Origin: Edaphochlamys debaryana
Taxonomy: Eukaryota; Chlorophyta; Chlorophyceae; Chlamydomonadales
DNA: 64,000 nt
Reading direction: 5' to 3'
Assembly (NCBI GenBank): GCA_016858145.1
Contig: JAEHOE010000078.1
Span: 496,001 to 560,000, forward strand
This document shows positions 25,001 to 35,700 of the stretch, in pieces. The translations under genes were made by a program, and so were the position numbers. The notes beneath the pieces are model-generated. The model was not told the origin of the DNA, searched no databases, and worked only from the letters and a program-made list of their open reading frames with translations. Positions within the stretch are counted from its first letter, which is position 1; the number at the start of each line of letters is the position of its first letter.

Positions 25001-25533
25001 GGTGTCCAGCATGGTGCAGCACAGGCGCTTGGTGTTGCGCATCGCAACGCGCAGGTTATCCAGCGTCTCTTGGTGGTAGTCCTGCGAGCGAAAGGGGCGA
25101 GCGTTGACGCTCGAGCGCCAGCGCAGGTGCATGGGCGGTGCCCAACGCCCTCACCATGCTGCCCCAGCTGAAATCGAAGCGGGCGGCCTGCGAGTGGACG
25201 ATGTAGGGAAAATTGAGACCACGGTCATCGCGACCCAGGGCATCAGCGGGCTGGCGCCGCAGCGCCGCGGCCATGCAAGCGTTAAACGCCCTCACCGTCA
25301 TTCCCGCGAGCAGCAGCTGCTCCAGGACCTCCACAGAGCGCGACTCCGGTCCCAGGGTGCATCCCAGCTTGGTAGAGGCAGGAACGCTCAGGTCGCGGTC
25401 CGCCTGCGGGCGAATTGGGTTAGCAAAAGGTCCCCACAAGGCGGCGCTCAGCAGCGCGCACCTCCAGGATGCTCTGGAAGCTCTTGGGCGGCTGAAAGAA
25501 CACATGCTGGCCCTGCTCGGTGCGCTCAGCCAT
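19079..25533 (-). CDS. PYK: Pyruvate kinase, plant cytosolic-type
   Basis: There are 18 phase-consistent exons: 25533-25462, 25403-25296, 25187-25155, 25081-24972, 24615-24480, 24303-24238, 23752-23687, 23145-22988, 22819-22681, 22491-22404, 22187-22042, 21634-21416, 21021-20809, 20435-20376, 19983-19885, 19681-19607, 19371-19313 and 19145-19079. They give 637 residues. The enzyme converts PEP and ADP to pyruvate and ATP, the last step of glycolysis. Landmarks are [15 protein letters not shown] (about 35-50), ARFDFSWG (62-69), LDTMGPE (96-102), AKIEN (K261, E263), LLSRGNLG (283-290), then [20 protein letters not shown] and [18 protein letters not shown] and FDFSWG replace the textbook ARGDLG and NFSHG. 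From memory these are hallmarks of one land-plant cytosolic subfamily, so they are not lesions. No presequence is seen. Exon 13 (71 residues, Ala-rich) is an insertion. The gene is divergent from HslU. Confidence 0.93.
20192..20212 (-). repeat. Truncated copy of exon 14 end inside intron 14
   Basis: CTGCACCTCGCCCATGAGCG matches the 3' end of the exon at 20376-20395 and lies 180 bp away in the following intron. Confidence 0.6.
21722..22082 (-). repeat. 116-bp tandem repeat: exon 11 end plus splice donor
   Basis: The last about 43 bp of exon 11 (coding [13 protein letters not shown]) and the first about 73 bp of the following intron are repeated head to tail. Donor copies are at 22042 (used), 21926 and 21810, with a fourth fragment at about 21722-21748. 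The repeat copies are nearly identical. Because 116 is not a multiple of 3, read-through shifts frame, so only the outermost donor gives the family-consistent protein. Confidence 0.9.
22312..22340 (-). repeat. Truncated copy of exon 10 end inside intron 10
   Basis: It matches 22402-22430 (CACCCGTCATGGTGTCCACC) including the donor GTGAG, 90 bp away in the downstream intron. Confidence 0.75.
23150..23212. repeat. Purine-rich GGGGAGGGGA array in intron 7
   Basis: A regular G-run/A array at the acceptor end of the intron preceding exon 8 of pyruvate kinase (the RNA is C-rich there). Confidence 0.8.
23442..23463 (-). repeat. Truncated copy of exon 8 inside intron 7
   Basis: GGATGGGGGCCTCGTTGCGC duplicates an internal piece of exon 8 (23110-23129). 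A weaker exon-7-like piece follows at about 23578-23596. Confidence 0.6.
24103..24121 (-). repeat. Truncated copy of exon 6 end inside intron 6
   Basis: CCTCCTGCACGGTCAGGTA duplicates 24237-24255, the 3' end of exon 6 with the first intron bases. Confidence 0.65.
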
Positions 25534-26187
25534 TGTGGAGGCGTGCCTTGCGGCCAACTAGGCCAACAAGGGCGGGTGGTCTGCCTCTCGCGTTATGCAC
25601 GCGTGTCAAGAGTGCGTTTGCCCGTGAGAGAGAACAATTGGTGCGGGGCAACGCCGCGGCTTGAGGGAGCGCGGCTGCGCGGAGGAGCGCGGGATCGGGG
25701 TCCGATGAGGGTCCGCTTTTGGTGCCCAAGCCAGTATGCACGCCAACTGCTGAGCCGTCGTGTACTCCTTCGCAAGCGTGCGCCAACTTCAGCAGCGCTG
25801 GAGAGCGTTAGTGAGCCGTAGGGCCCCAACGACTCCAGCGCGGATTAGCCCTGAAGCACACGCGTTTGCTACGAGACCTCGCGATCAGACGCCCCGAACG
25901 CTTGCCTGTCTTCTACCACCTGCGTCAACCACAATTGTAGACTGCGAGCTTGGCGAGGTCTAGGACTAGCGCATCCTCGGGAGTCCGCACTGGCCACGGA
26001 GCTCGACAGGGATATCAGCAGCTGTTGCCTTGGAAGCGACTGGCGTTGATCGCGCGCGTACTGGAGCCCAGCAGTGCGCCCTCGTCGACACATCTCCGCG
26101 GCATCCATCCCACGTCAGGCCTCTCGCCATCGCGGGCTCCGGAACGCCGACCCGCCTAGCCCACACCTCAGCAGCGCCTGACTCGCC
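25534..26187. promoter_or_regulatory. Divergent promoter region of pyruvate kinase and HslU
   Basis: 654 bp separate the two ATGs, which face away from each other, so both promoters and 5' leaders must lie here unless upstream non-coding exons exist. No clear TATA box was found. Confidence 0.6.
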
Positions 26188-29100
26188 ATGCTGGGCTCAT
26201 CGGGAAGCGCCGTGAGGGCGCTAGCAGCCTCAGCCTCGGCCCTCCGTGGCGCTGCCGCTGCCACCACCGCAGCCACCACGAGAGGCCTCGCCACCGCCTC
26301 CACCTGGTGGCTCCTCCCTACACTCCTCGACCCCCCCTCTTCTTCCCCCTCCCCCTCCCCCTCCTCCTCCTCCGCCTCCATCCCCTCCCTCCACACCCCC
26401 TTCCTTCCCCTCCCCGGCCGCCGCCCTCCTACCCGCGGTCTGCACACCTCGGCCCCGGCCGCCTCCACAGCGTCCGCGGCCTCCGCCTCCCACAGCCCCA
26501 CAGAGTCCCTCGCCGCCCTCGCCGCCAAGCTCTTCGCCTCCTCCCGCGGGGGGGCGGAGCGGGGCGGCCTCACGCCCGCGGCCATCGTGGCGGAGCTGGA
26601 CAAGCACATCGTGGGGCAGGTGGGGTGGGGGATGGGGGGGGGGAAGGGGGAGGGGGGAAAACGTGTGTTAGGCAACGGGGAAGCGGTAAGCAAGGGAAAA
26701 CGTGTGTGTATAGGTCGGTTGTGGCGGTTGGATTATCGTGGCGGAGCTGGACACGCACAGAAGACGACTGGTGTGTTTGTTGGAGTGATAGACGGGGGGG
26801 GTCAGTGGCTGCAGGCCGGGTTGAGACACAGTACTTGTAACACGGTACTCTAGAGACGCCGCTGGGATGTGGTGGGCCAGCCGGGGCTAGCTCGCGAGTG
26901 GACTAGGAAGTTGGACTCGGAACGAACCCAAAGGCCCCCCCCTAACCCAGCCGCGCCCCTGCACCCCCCCCGCCACCCCCGCCCCCACCCCCGCCCCCCA
27001 GGCCGCCGCCAAGCGTGCCGTGGCGGTTGCCCTGCGCAACCGCTGGCGGCGGCAGCGCGTGGAGCCGGCCGAGTTCAGGGAGGAGATCATGCCCAAGAAC
27101 ATCCTCATGGTGGGGCGGTTGGTGGTTGGCGGCTGGCGCGGTTGGTTGTGACGGTTGACGGTTCACGCTCCCTCCCCGCTCCCTCCCGTCTCTTCTCATC
27201 CCCCCACGTCGTTTACTCCCCCCCCCCGCCGCCACCCCCACCCCATCCCCCCAGGTGGGCCCCACGGGGTGCGGCAAGACCGAGGTGGCTCGGCGCCTGG
27301 CCAAGCTGGCGGACGCCCCCTTCGTCAAGGTGCGTGCGGGAAGGGGGGGGAGGAAGGGCCCAGGGGGGGAAAGGGGGGGAGGGGCGCAGGGGTTGGGGGA
27401 GGAGACATTCAGTCAAACGGAACCCGGGGCAAGGTGCAGGGTGTGGAAGGGCGACGGGCTTGGGGCCAGGTCGTGGTGGTGTGGCGAGGGGGTGGAATGC
27501 TTCTGGAAGGCAGCTTCTCGGTAAACCACATCCCCCCCCTCCCCCTCCCCCTCCCCCTTCCCTGCAACCCCCCCCCCCCAGGTGGAGGCCACCAAGTACA
27601 CGGAGCTGGGCTACGTGGGGCGGGACGTGGAGGAGATCATCAAGGTGGGGGGGGAGGGGAGGGGAGGCAGCAAGGAGGGGCCGGGAGGGGAGACGGGGCC
27701 CATGCCGTACGACTCCCTGCGAGTTCAGACAGAAGGGCTACTGAGGAGGCAGCCACGGAGGGTAGTGCGGACCTCGGCAACCCCCTCCACCCTCCCCTTC
27801 CTGGCAGGACCTGGTGGAGGCGGCCCTGGTGCTGGTTTACTCCCATGAGCGGCCTCAGATCCGGATCCAGATCCCTCCCTCCCCCCCTTCCCTCCCCTCC
27901 CCCCCTGCCCCCCCCCTGTCAGGACCTGGTGGAGGCGGCCCTGGTCCTGGTCCGCCAGAGGGCCAAGGAGCGTCTCGCAGAGCACAGCGTGGTGCGGGCC
28001 GAGGCCATCATCCTGCGGGCCCTGTGCGGCCCCCACGCGCCCGAGGACACGGTGGAGAGCTTCCGGGCCATGTACCGCAAGGGTGGGGGCGGGGGGGGGG
28101 GGGGGGGAAGGGGAGGAGGGAGGGAGAGAGGAGAAGGTGAAGAGAAGGCGTGTGCGCTGACAGCAACATAACCATGCATGTGGGACAATGTTGGGGCATT
28201 GACGCCGTGCAGCCGGAGGGGTCCACCGCGCACAACACGGGTACCCCCCTCAACGCACCCTTTCCCCCTCCCCCCCACACCGTGCCCCCAGGTGACCTGG
28301 ACGCTCAGACGGTGGAGATCGAGGCGGCCCTGTTGGACTCGGGGGCGGGGGGGCCGGGAGGTGAGGGGGCGGGAGGGAGGCTAGAGAGGGGGGGTCTTGC
28401 GCTTGAGGGAACGAGGGGACAGAGCGGCGAGGAGGCTGGCGGGCCGTACCTGTGAGGGCCGTACCTCATAACCCCCACCCACGCCGGCCCCCTCCCCTCT
28501 GCCCCCCACCCCGCTCCCCCGCGCTAGGCGCCTCGGGCGGCGGCGGCGGCGGCTCCGGCCCCCGCCTCGACTTCGGGCCCGGGGGTGTGATCCACCTGGA
28601 CAAGCTGTTGGGGGGCCTGGGGGCGGGGGGCGGCAGGGGCGGCGGCGGGGGCATGGGCAGCGCTGGCGGGGCGCGGCCGGGCGGCAAGCGGACCATGAAG
28701 GTGCGTTGGGGTGGGGGGGAGGGGGGGGAAGAGGTTTTCGGGGGAAGAGAAGGATTGGAGGGGAGAGGGATTTGGGGGGGAGATCTTGAAAACCGAAGGA
28801 AGAGGGGGGCCGGACCATGAAGGTGCATTGGGGGGGTGGGGGAGGGAGGTGAGGAGCTATGGGGCTGGGAGGAGGGAAGGGGGTCCAAGGGAGGGTGGGC
28901 TGATGTCCAGACCGGTTCTGGTGACTCCACACCCATTTGGGGAGCCAGCCGCCGAATCAGCGGGGGCGAGGGTGCAGGGCGCTGGGTGCAGCGGCGGTTG
29001 ACCACCACGCACCCTTGCCGCCGCACGCCAGGTCTCCGAGGCCCGGGCCAAGCTGGAGGAGGCGGAGGCGGAGAAGCTGCTGAGCAGCGAGCAGGTGTGT

Positions 29101-31855
29101 GTTGGCCTGGTGCCCTACGTGCGCTCTGCAGGGCAGGCCCCCAAAAGAACCGTGCGTGCATGCTCGCGAGCGGGGGCTGAAGGTCACGCTGGTGGTCAGG
29201 GGCGGCAGGGAACGGGGCTATAAGCCATGACCCCTATCCCCTGTCGGCCAGGACCCACCCGCCCCGGCCCTGCTGCCCTCCGCTCTGTCGCCAGCTGACG
29301 CACAAGGCCACTCCCCTGTCCCCTATCGACCATGACCCCTTTCCCTATCGGCAACTGCCCTATTTCCTGCCCCTGCTGCGGTCCGCCCCGCCCCCAGGTG
29401 ACGCAGGAGGCCATTCGGGCGGCGGAGGAGGACGGAATCGTCTTCATCGATGAGGTGGGTGCTTCTGGTGGGGTGGGGTGCCACTGGGGGCATGGGGGGT
29501 GGGGGCATGGCAGGCAACAATCGGAAGGGAAGCTGATCCTGCAACAGGCACCCTCGGAACGGCGGGGGCCGGGAGGCCGGCTGGGTGGGAGGCAAGAGTG
29601 GCCGAGCAAGGCGCGCCACCCACACGCCTGACCCGCCCACATGCTGACCGCCAACCGCCAACCGCAGATCGACAAGATCGTTGAGCCCAGCAGCGGTCGC
29701 ATGGTGGGCGGCGGCGTGGCGAGTGAGGGCGTGCAGCGGGACCTGCTGCCCATCATCGAGGGGTGCACCGTGCCCACCAAGGTAGGGGGAGGGGGGGGAG
29801 GCAAGAGGGGAGGGGGGGAGGCAAGAGAGGGAGGGGGGGAGGCAAGGGAGGAGGAGGGGACCTGCTGCCCATCATCGAGGGGTGCACCGTGCCCACCAAG
29901 GTAGGGGGAGGGGGGGGAGGCAAGAGGGGAGGGGGGGGAGGCAAGAGAGGGAGGGGGGAGGCAAGGGAGGAGGAGGGGACCTGCTGCCCATCATCGAGGG
30001 GTGCACGGTGCCCACCAAGGTAGGGGGAGGGGGGGGGAGGCAAGAGGGGAGGGGGGGAGGCAAGAGAGGGAGGGGGGAGGCAAGGGAGGAGGAGGGGGCC
30101 TGCTGCCCATCATCGAGGGGTGCACGGTGCCCACCAAGGTAGGGGGAGGGGGGGAGGCAAGAGGGGAGGGGGGGAGGCAAAATAGGGAGGGGGGAAGGCA
30201 AGAGGGGGAACGGGGGAGGCAAGAGGGGGAACGGGGGAGGCAAGGGGGGAGGAGGGATGGGGAAATGCGGGGAGGGAGGAAGGGACCTGCTTCCCGAGTC
30301 ATACGTGGTCCCGCCCCATCGCCTTCATCCCCAACCCCACCATCCCCTCCCCCGCCCCCAGCACGGCAACGTGTCCACCGAGCACGTGCTGTTCATTGCC
30401 TCGGGCGCCTTCCACTCGGCCAAGCCCTCGGACATGCTGGCGGAGCTGCAGGTGTGTGGGGGGGTGGGTGGCGGGGGAAAACATGGGAAAGCGTGTGTGT
30501 TTCGTGACCCGTGGGAGACAGGGAGATCATGGCGGAACGTGCGCGAGAGGTTTCAGGGGGATTCGATGCACCCGGCGCTGTCAGCCCGCCCACCAACCCC
30601 CCCCCTCCCCCCATCCCTTCCCCCCCCCTGTCAGGGCCGCCTGCCCATTCGAGTGGAGCTCAAGGGCCTCACCGCTGACGACTTCTACCGCATCCTCACG
30701 GAGCCGGAGAACAACATGATCCGGCAGCAGCAGGTGCGTAGGGAGGGAAGGGGGGAAGGGGGGGTCCTGACAGGGGGGAGGGGGGAGGCAAGGGGGGGGG
30801 GAGAGGGGGTCATCCTCACGGAGCCGGAGAACAATATGATCCGGCAGCAGCAGGTGGGGGATACGGGGGGGGGAGGGGGGGTTGAGGGGGAAGGGTGCGC
30901 ACCACAGGATGAAGGCTGGGACTGTGGGAGGGCAAATTGTACCGTATGACATGGCAGGGCGGAACCGAGTCACAGTGGCGGAGGGCGGCCTCCATCCCTC
31001 CATCCCCCCTCTCCCGCTCCTTCTTCTCCCTCCCTTCCCCAGCACCTCCCTTCCCCGCCACCTCCCTTCCCCGCCACCTCCCTTCCTTACCACCTCTCTT
31101 CCCCACCACCTCTCTTGCCGCCCCCCCCTCCCTCCCCCCCCTATCAGGAGCTGCTGGCCACCGAGGGCGTGCGCCTCTCCTTCACCGACGGCTCCCTGCG
31201 GGCCGCCTCCCGCCTGGCCGAGGCCGCCAACCGGCTGCTGGACAACATCGGGGCGAGGCGGCTGCACACGGTGCTGGAGCGGGTGGGTGTGATGGAGAGG
31301 CAGAGGGGAGGGAGGGGGGGAGGGGGGAATAGAGAGGGGAGAGGGAGGGAGGGAGGAATTGCTGTCACCTTTCCGGTGCACTGCTCACCCCTTCTCGTCC
31401 ACCCCTGGAGCTGGGGCGCTACCGCTTGCACACTCCCCGCATGGCCCCCCCCCCCCCCACCCCACCCCGCCCCGACCCGCCCCGCCCCAGGTCCTGGCCG
31501 ACATCTCCTTCTCAGCGCCGGAGAAGGTGGCGGAGGCGCGCAGGAACGGGCAGGCCACGTGAGCGAGGGGGGGGGGAGGGGAGGGGGGGAGGTGAGAGAG
31601 AGGGAGCGAGGGAGGGAGGCGCTGCATGTCACGTGAAGTGGGCTAGGGCCGTGGGCCGTGGGCTTCCTTGGCTTGGCTTGGGGGCGGGAGCCGTATCTGC
31701 AAGCGTTCTTTCCCTGCCCCCGCCCGGCCTGACCCCTTTCCTCGTCCTTGCCCCTCCGCTCGTCCAGGTACGAGTACGTGGTGGACGAGCAGCTCGTCCA
31801 CGCCAAGCTGGACGACCTGCTCAAGAAGCAGGACCTGTCGCGATACGTGCTGTAG
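26188..31855 (+). CDS. HSLU: HslU (ClpY) AAA+ unfoldase of HslVU, probably mitochondrial
   Basis: There are 15 exons: 26188-26619, 27002-27109, 27255-27329, 27582-27644, 27923-28082, 28292-28360, 28528-28700, 29032-29094, 29398-29454, 29668-29781, 30362-30451, 30635-30733, 31148-31282, 31491-31558 and 31768-31855. They give 597 residues. HslU unfolds substrates and feeds the HslV peptidase. The first about 115 residues are Ala/Ser/Arg/Pro-rich without acidic residues and look like a mitochondrial presequence. [17 protein letters not shown] follows, then Walker A GPTGCGKT (182-189), [18 protein letters not shown] pore region, a Gly-rich, shortened and divergent I domain (about 280-365), Walker B GIVFIDE (394-400), EGVQRDLLP, sensor [18 protein letters not shown] (536-546), and a C-terminal DLSRYVL like the HslV-docking tail. 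All key residues are present. HslV is not in this window. Confidence 0.96.
26733..26758 (+). repeat. Truncated copy of HslU exon 1 end in intron 1
   Basis: TATCGTGGCGGAGCTGGACA duplicates 26584-26602 of exon 1 with small changes, about 150 bp downstream. Confidence 0.65.
27804..27837 (+). repeat. Decoy copy of HslU exon 5 start with acceptor
   Basis: GGCAG followed by GACCTGGTGGAGGCGGCCCT repeats the acceptor and first 30 bp of exon 5 (27923). Using it would run into non-coding sequence, so the downstream copy is taken as the real exon. Confidence 0.8.
28811..28830 (+). repeat. Truncated copy of HslU exon 7 end with donor
   Basis: CGGACCATGAAGGTGCATTG repeats the exon 7 end and donor at 28690-28709, 121 bp downstream in the intron. 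Confidence 0.75.
29738..30190 (+). repeat. 119-bp tandem repeat: HslU exon 10 end plus donor, four copies
   Basis: The last 44 bp of exon 10 (coding [14 protein letters not shown]) with the following GTAGGGGG donor and a purine-rich intron segment are repeated. Donors follow 29781, 29900, 30019 and 30138, an exact 119-bp period. The first donor is used in the model. The other copies have no acceptor that would make them complete exons. Copies 3 and 4 share a C-to-G change (GTGCACGGTG), so they duplicated last. Confidence 0.92.
30811..30853 (+). repeat. Truncated copy of HslU exon 12 end with donor
   Basis: It repeats 30691-30733 (coding [14 protein letters not shown]) with one base change and keeps a GTGGGG donor, 120 bp downstream. 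Confidence 0.9.
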
Positions 31856-32763
31856 ATCGGGATCTCGATCTCAGTCCAGGGAGATCGCGGCCCGGGCGTG
31901 CTGTGCTGTGTAGACGTAATGAGAGTGGCGCGGCAGGAGCAGGGGTGGAGCATACCGTTTGATACTGGTACCTACCGGTATCATGTGCATGTCGGTATGC
32001 GTGAGGCTAGGGACGACTGGTGACGGAACGCGTGACGACGCACCGTATGGGGTGGCACAGGTTGTCGCGCGCTGCATCGCTGGGCGCTGGGAGCTGAGGG
32101 CGTTTCGGAGGGCGCCTGTCCTGGTGGTGTGGCGGTGGCCGCGTGCCAATCTGGCTAGGACCGCGTGCCGGCTTGGAGCGGGCTGCACGCCGTCCAGGAC
32201 GTGGCGACCCGTGCACGCGCTCGCCGGCTCAGCGACGTCAGGGTCTTCAGATGCTGAGTTGGAAGGATGGATAGATTCTCGAAGTATAGAAGGGTGGTGG
32301 GTGTTGACGGCAGGTGCCGTGCAGACGGGACGTGCTGGATGGCTATGGGGGAGCAGGCTGTTAACCTTGAAGGGGTTGGGCTGTGTAACAAGGTGCGGTG
32401 GAATCTGACCGTATGAGCAGTTCCGTACCCCGCGACCGGGAACACTGTCAGCCGTCAGGCAGCCCGCGCTCACCACAAATGACTCGCTGACTTGACTACA
32501 CTCTCTTCGCGACTGTTTCGGGAACGACCTTCACCATACCCACGCGCACGACCGTTGGGTCAACGCGTGCGGCAACTCTGACCCCGTATAGGGGCTCTTC
32601 CCTACCGTTCTTACCCTTACCAGACGCTTTCTGAACCCTGTTTGTCGAGCGCCGAGTTCGACATGTCTTTTAGCCGCTCGTGGCAGGGGACAGAAGCACC
32701 CTCTGACGGGTGCTAGCGATATCCTTACACGTTATAAGCACTTCTGGGACACCGTCAGGGCAG
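31856..32763. other. Intergenic region
   Basis: 3' flank of HslU and 5' flank of the next gene. A TGTAA signal lies at 32384-32388. A TACCGGTA element lies at about 31973-31980. No gene is supported. Confidence 0.5.
32384..32388 (+). terminator. Candidate TGTAA polyadenylation signal of HslU
   Basis: First TGTAA downstream of the HslU stop, 529 bp away. Confidence 0.4.
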
Positions 32764-35700
32764 ATGGCGCAGCCGGGCGGGGCGCGGCCCATCTCGGCAA
32801 GCTTCTCCGCTGGCGGGCTCTCAGCTCGTAGCGGCGCGGCAGAGTCTGTCGTCTCCTTCTTCGACAACACGGGGGTGCTGGAGGTCACGGGCGAGCGGGC
32901 CAGCGCCCGGCCCATCCCTGAGCTGCTCTCCATGCTGGTGGATGCGAACTACCACAGCCGCGACAACCGGAAGGTGCTGCACCCACCGACGTCAAGGTGC
33001 GCGGTCGACAGGACTTCACAGGGATGGGCTAAGAACGGCGCACAAGCTCAGGCCGCGGCAGGGGCGTCAAGGCCGTGGCCTCTTTTGGCACCGCCTCCGC
33101 TGCCCCATCTCCGCGCGTCCACCATCGCGCCAAACCCACACTCCCATCCTCACTTGCACCCACAGCTACAACGTCTTCAACTACCGCGTCTCCGAAGCGG
33201 CCGCCTCCTCCGGCCAGCTCGCCAGCTCGCGCTCCCTGCGGCGGGCCTCTGGCTCCAATGCCTCCGGCAGCATGCTCGGCCGCACGGCCACCTCGGGCCC
33301 CGGCCTCGACGGCAGCCCCACCTCCGGTCCCGACGACGCGAATACCTCCCCCGTCGATGCCGCCACCGCCAACACCTCCACTAGCGGCTTGCCTCCAGGC
33401 GCGGCCCCAAGCGATGCGCTGCGCACCTCCAGCCCCAACTGGAGCTCAGGCATGGCGGCAGCGGACGCGCGTTGGGCGCTCGGGGAGACGTCACGCAGCT
33501 TAGGCGGCCCCGGTTTAAGCGGCTCGGGCTTAAGCGGCCCGGGTTTTAGCGGCCCAGGTTTTAGCGGCCCGGGGTTCAGCGGCAGCGGCCTGGCGTCGGC
33601 GGCAGTCAGCGGCAGCGGGTCGCGGGCGGCGTCGGCTCAGAGCTCGATGCGGCGGAGCCTAAACGGCCTGGCGGCGCCGCCGGAGCTCGAGGTGCGTCCC
33701 GTACGGTGCCGTACGTGTCGTATGGGTATGGGCTCGGATGAGTGGCAGGGTGGGGCTGGCGGGGTGGGGTTCGGAGTGGGTCCGCGGGCAGTGGTGGTCG
33801 CAGGCTGGGGCCATGTGGGGGCCGGGAGAGAGCTCTACTTCGGGGGCAGGGCAGGGGGGTTATGGGCGGGCGGGCTCAATGGAGACGCAGGATCAACTGA
33901 AGGGGCGGGACGGGATTGGATGAGTTGGGGTCTGGAGTTTGGCGGGGGCAGCGCTGGATATGGTTTGGGGGCCGGGCGGGGACGGGGAGTGAGGAGGTGC
34001 TGGTTGCGGGCGTAGGGCGTGGACGCAGCTCGGCACGTGAGCCTCGTGACTCAGCAGGCTTGAAACCCTGCCGTACGCGTCTGTGCCGTACAGGTGGTGT
34101 GTCTGTACGACGCACACTTCCAGGCCGCCAACGTGCGCGGGCAACACGGCGTGCCGCTGCGGGTGCCGGCGCCGCTGCACATCGGGCCCCTGTCGTACGT
34201 CTACCGGTGAGTCGGGCGGAGGGGGCTGGGGAGGACAGGAGGCATCACGTTGGGAGGACGAGGGGCCCGGGCGATGCCTACCGCTGCTGTTTGGGTGGCG
34301 GGGCATCGAGCCCGTGAGCTGCCTTCTAATTGGGGCAGGGCGCCGGAGCACCCCTCCAACCTACACCTCCCTCCGTGACCTTCCCCCATCGCCGCCCACC
34401 CAACCCCCACCCCCACCCCCGCACGCCCCCTCGCCCCCACCCCAGGTGGTACTGCAAGCGCTCCACGCAGTTCGTGGGCGCCCCCACCCCCGCCGACGTG
34501 CCCGACGCCCCCGCAATGCCCCCCTCCGCCGAGTCCCTGGCAAAGTCCGTGCCGGCGGGCAACGCGGGTGAGTCATCCCCTCCCACCCCGCCCCTCTCCA
34601 CCGGCCGGCCTTGCTAAGGGTTTAAACACGAAACCGGACACGGTAGCAGCCCACAACCCTGCCGGCGAGGCCGGCCCTGGCATGTAGTTGTCGGCGCGAG
34701 TACGGGATCCGCCTCGTACAAAGCGCTCCCCTCCGGCGCGGGCATCGGCCCCGCTTTGCCGGGAACCTGATCTTACCGCCCCCATCCCCCCCACCCCCGT
34801 GCTTCCCCCCCAGGCATGCCTCGCTCCGGCCCCAGCTCGGGCGCCGCCAGCCCCGCCGGCCCCTCGCCCATGCGCCGCCCCGGCAGCGGACCCGGCAGCG
34901 CCCCCGGCGGAGGCGGCGGCGGCGGCGGCCAGGCCAAGGGCATGGGCACGCCCGCCACGTCGGGCCGGCGGCTGAACCGGGGCCTGGATCCAGTCATGAA
35001 TCTCAGCGAGGCCCTGGATCTGCTGGAGGATTTGGGGGTGAGGCGGGAGAGGGGCGGGAGGGGGAGGGGACGTGAGGGGAGGGGAGGGGGAAGGGAGGGG
35101 GATTTGAAGAGCCGGATGTGCGGGTGATGTTGGAGGGGCGTGTGCTGCGGCCCTGTGCAAACTGAGTGAATCGACACCTGACGCCCCTCCTGTCCGCTCT
35201 CTCCCCCTTCCCTTTCCCTCGCCCCCTACCGGTACACCAGGTTGTGCCCCACCTCACCTCCCGTGCTGACGTGTCAAGGATCTTCGCCCTCTCCCGCCGG
35301 GTTGCACCCAACGGGGCCACCCCCGCCCCCAACCCGAGGGCCGCCGTGTCCCCGCCCCTGCCCAGCCCCGGCCGCGGCCCCTCGCCCGCGCACGGCCCGC
35401 CGCAATCTGCCGTACAGAGCGGCGGTGGCGGCGGCGGCGTGGTGCCCGTGGTCAAGGCCCAGGTCCACCCGGACGAGATCCGGTTTCCAGCGTTTCTGGA
35501 TCTGTTCGTACGCCTGGCCGTTGCCATCGCGTGTACGGAGGCCCCCGCGGGCCCGCCGCCCAAGCCGCCGCCGCCGCCACGCGCAGCCGAGGCGTCGGCC
35601 CGTCGGGCTTCCGCCGAGGCCTCGTCGAGTGAGCCGTACGTCTCCGCCGGCGAGTTCAAGCAGGTGCCCGTCGACATGGCGGCGCTGCAGTCGGGCTGGA

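Noticed and set aside
27808..27837. Upstream acceptor as the true start of HslU exon 5
   Set aside because: The sequence after the first 30 bp (GTTTACTCCCATGAG) departs from HslU, while the copy at 27923 continues with the conserved frame.
29738..30190. Regular repeats resembling a CRISPR array
   Set aside because: Units are direct tandem copies of exon-intron sequence without unique spacers, in a eukaryotic gene.
32974..32996. Earlier donor (after 32973) for exon 1 of the ASH-domain gene
   Set aside because: It leaves phase 0, which would put exon 2 out of frame; the donor after 32996 gives the correct phase.
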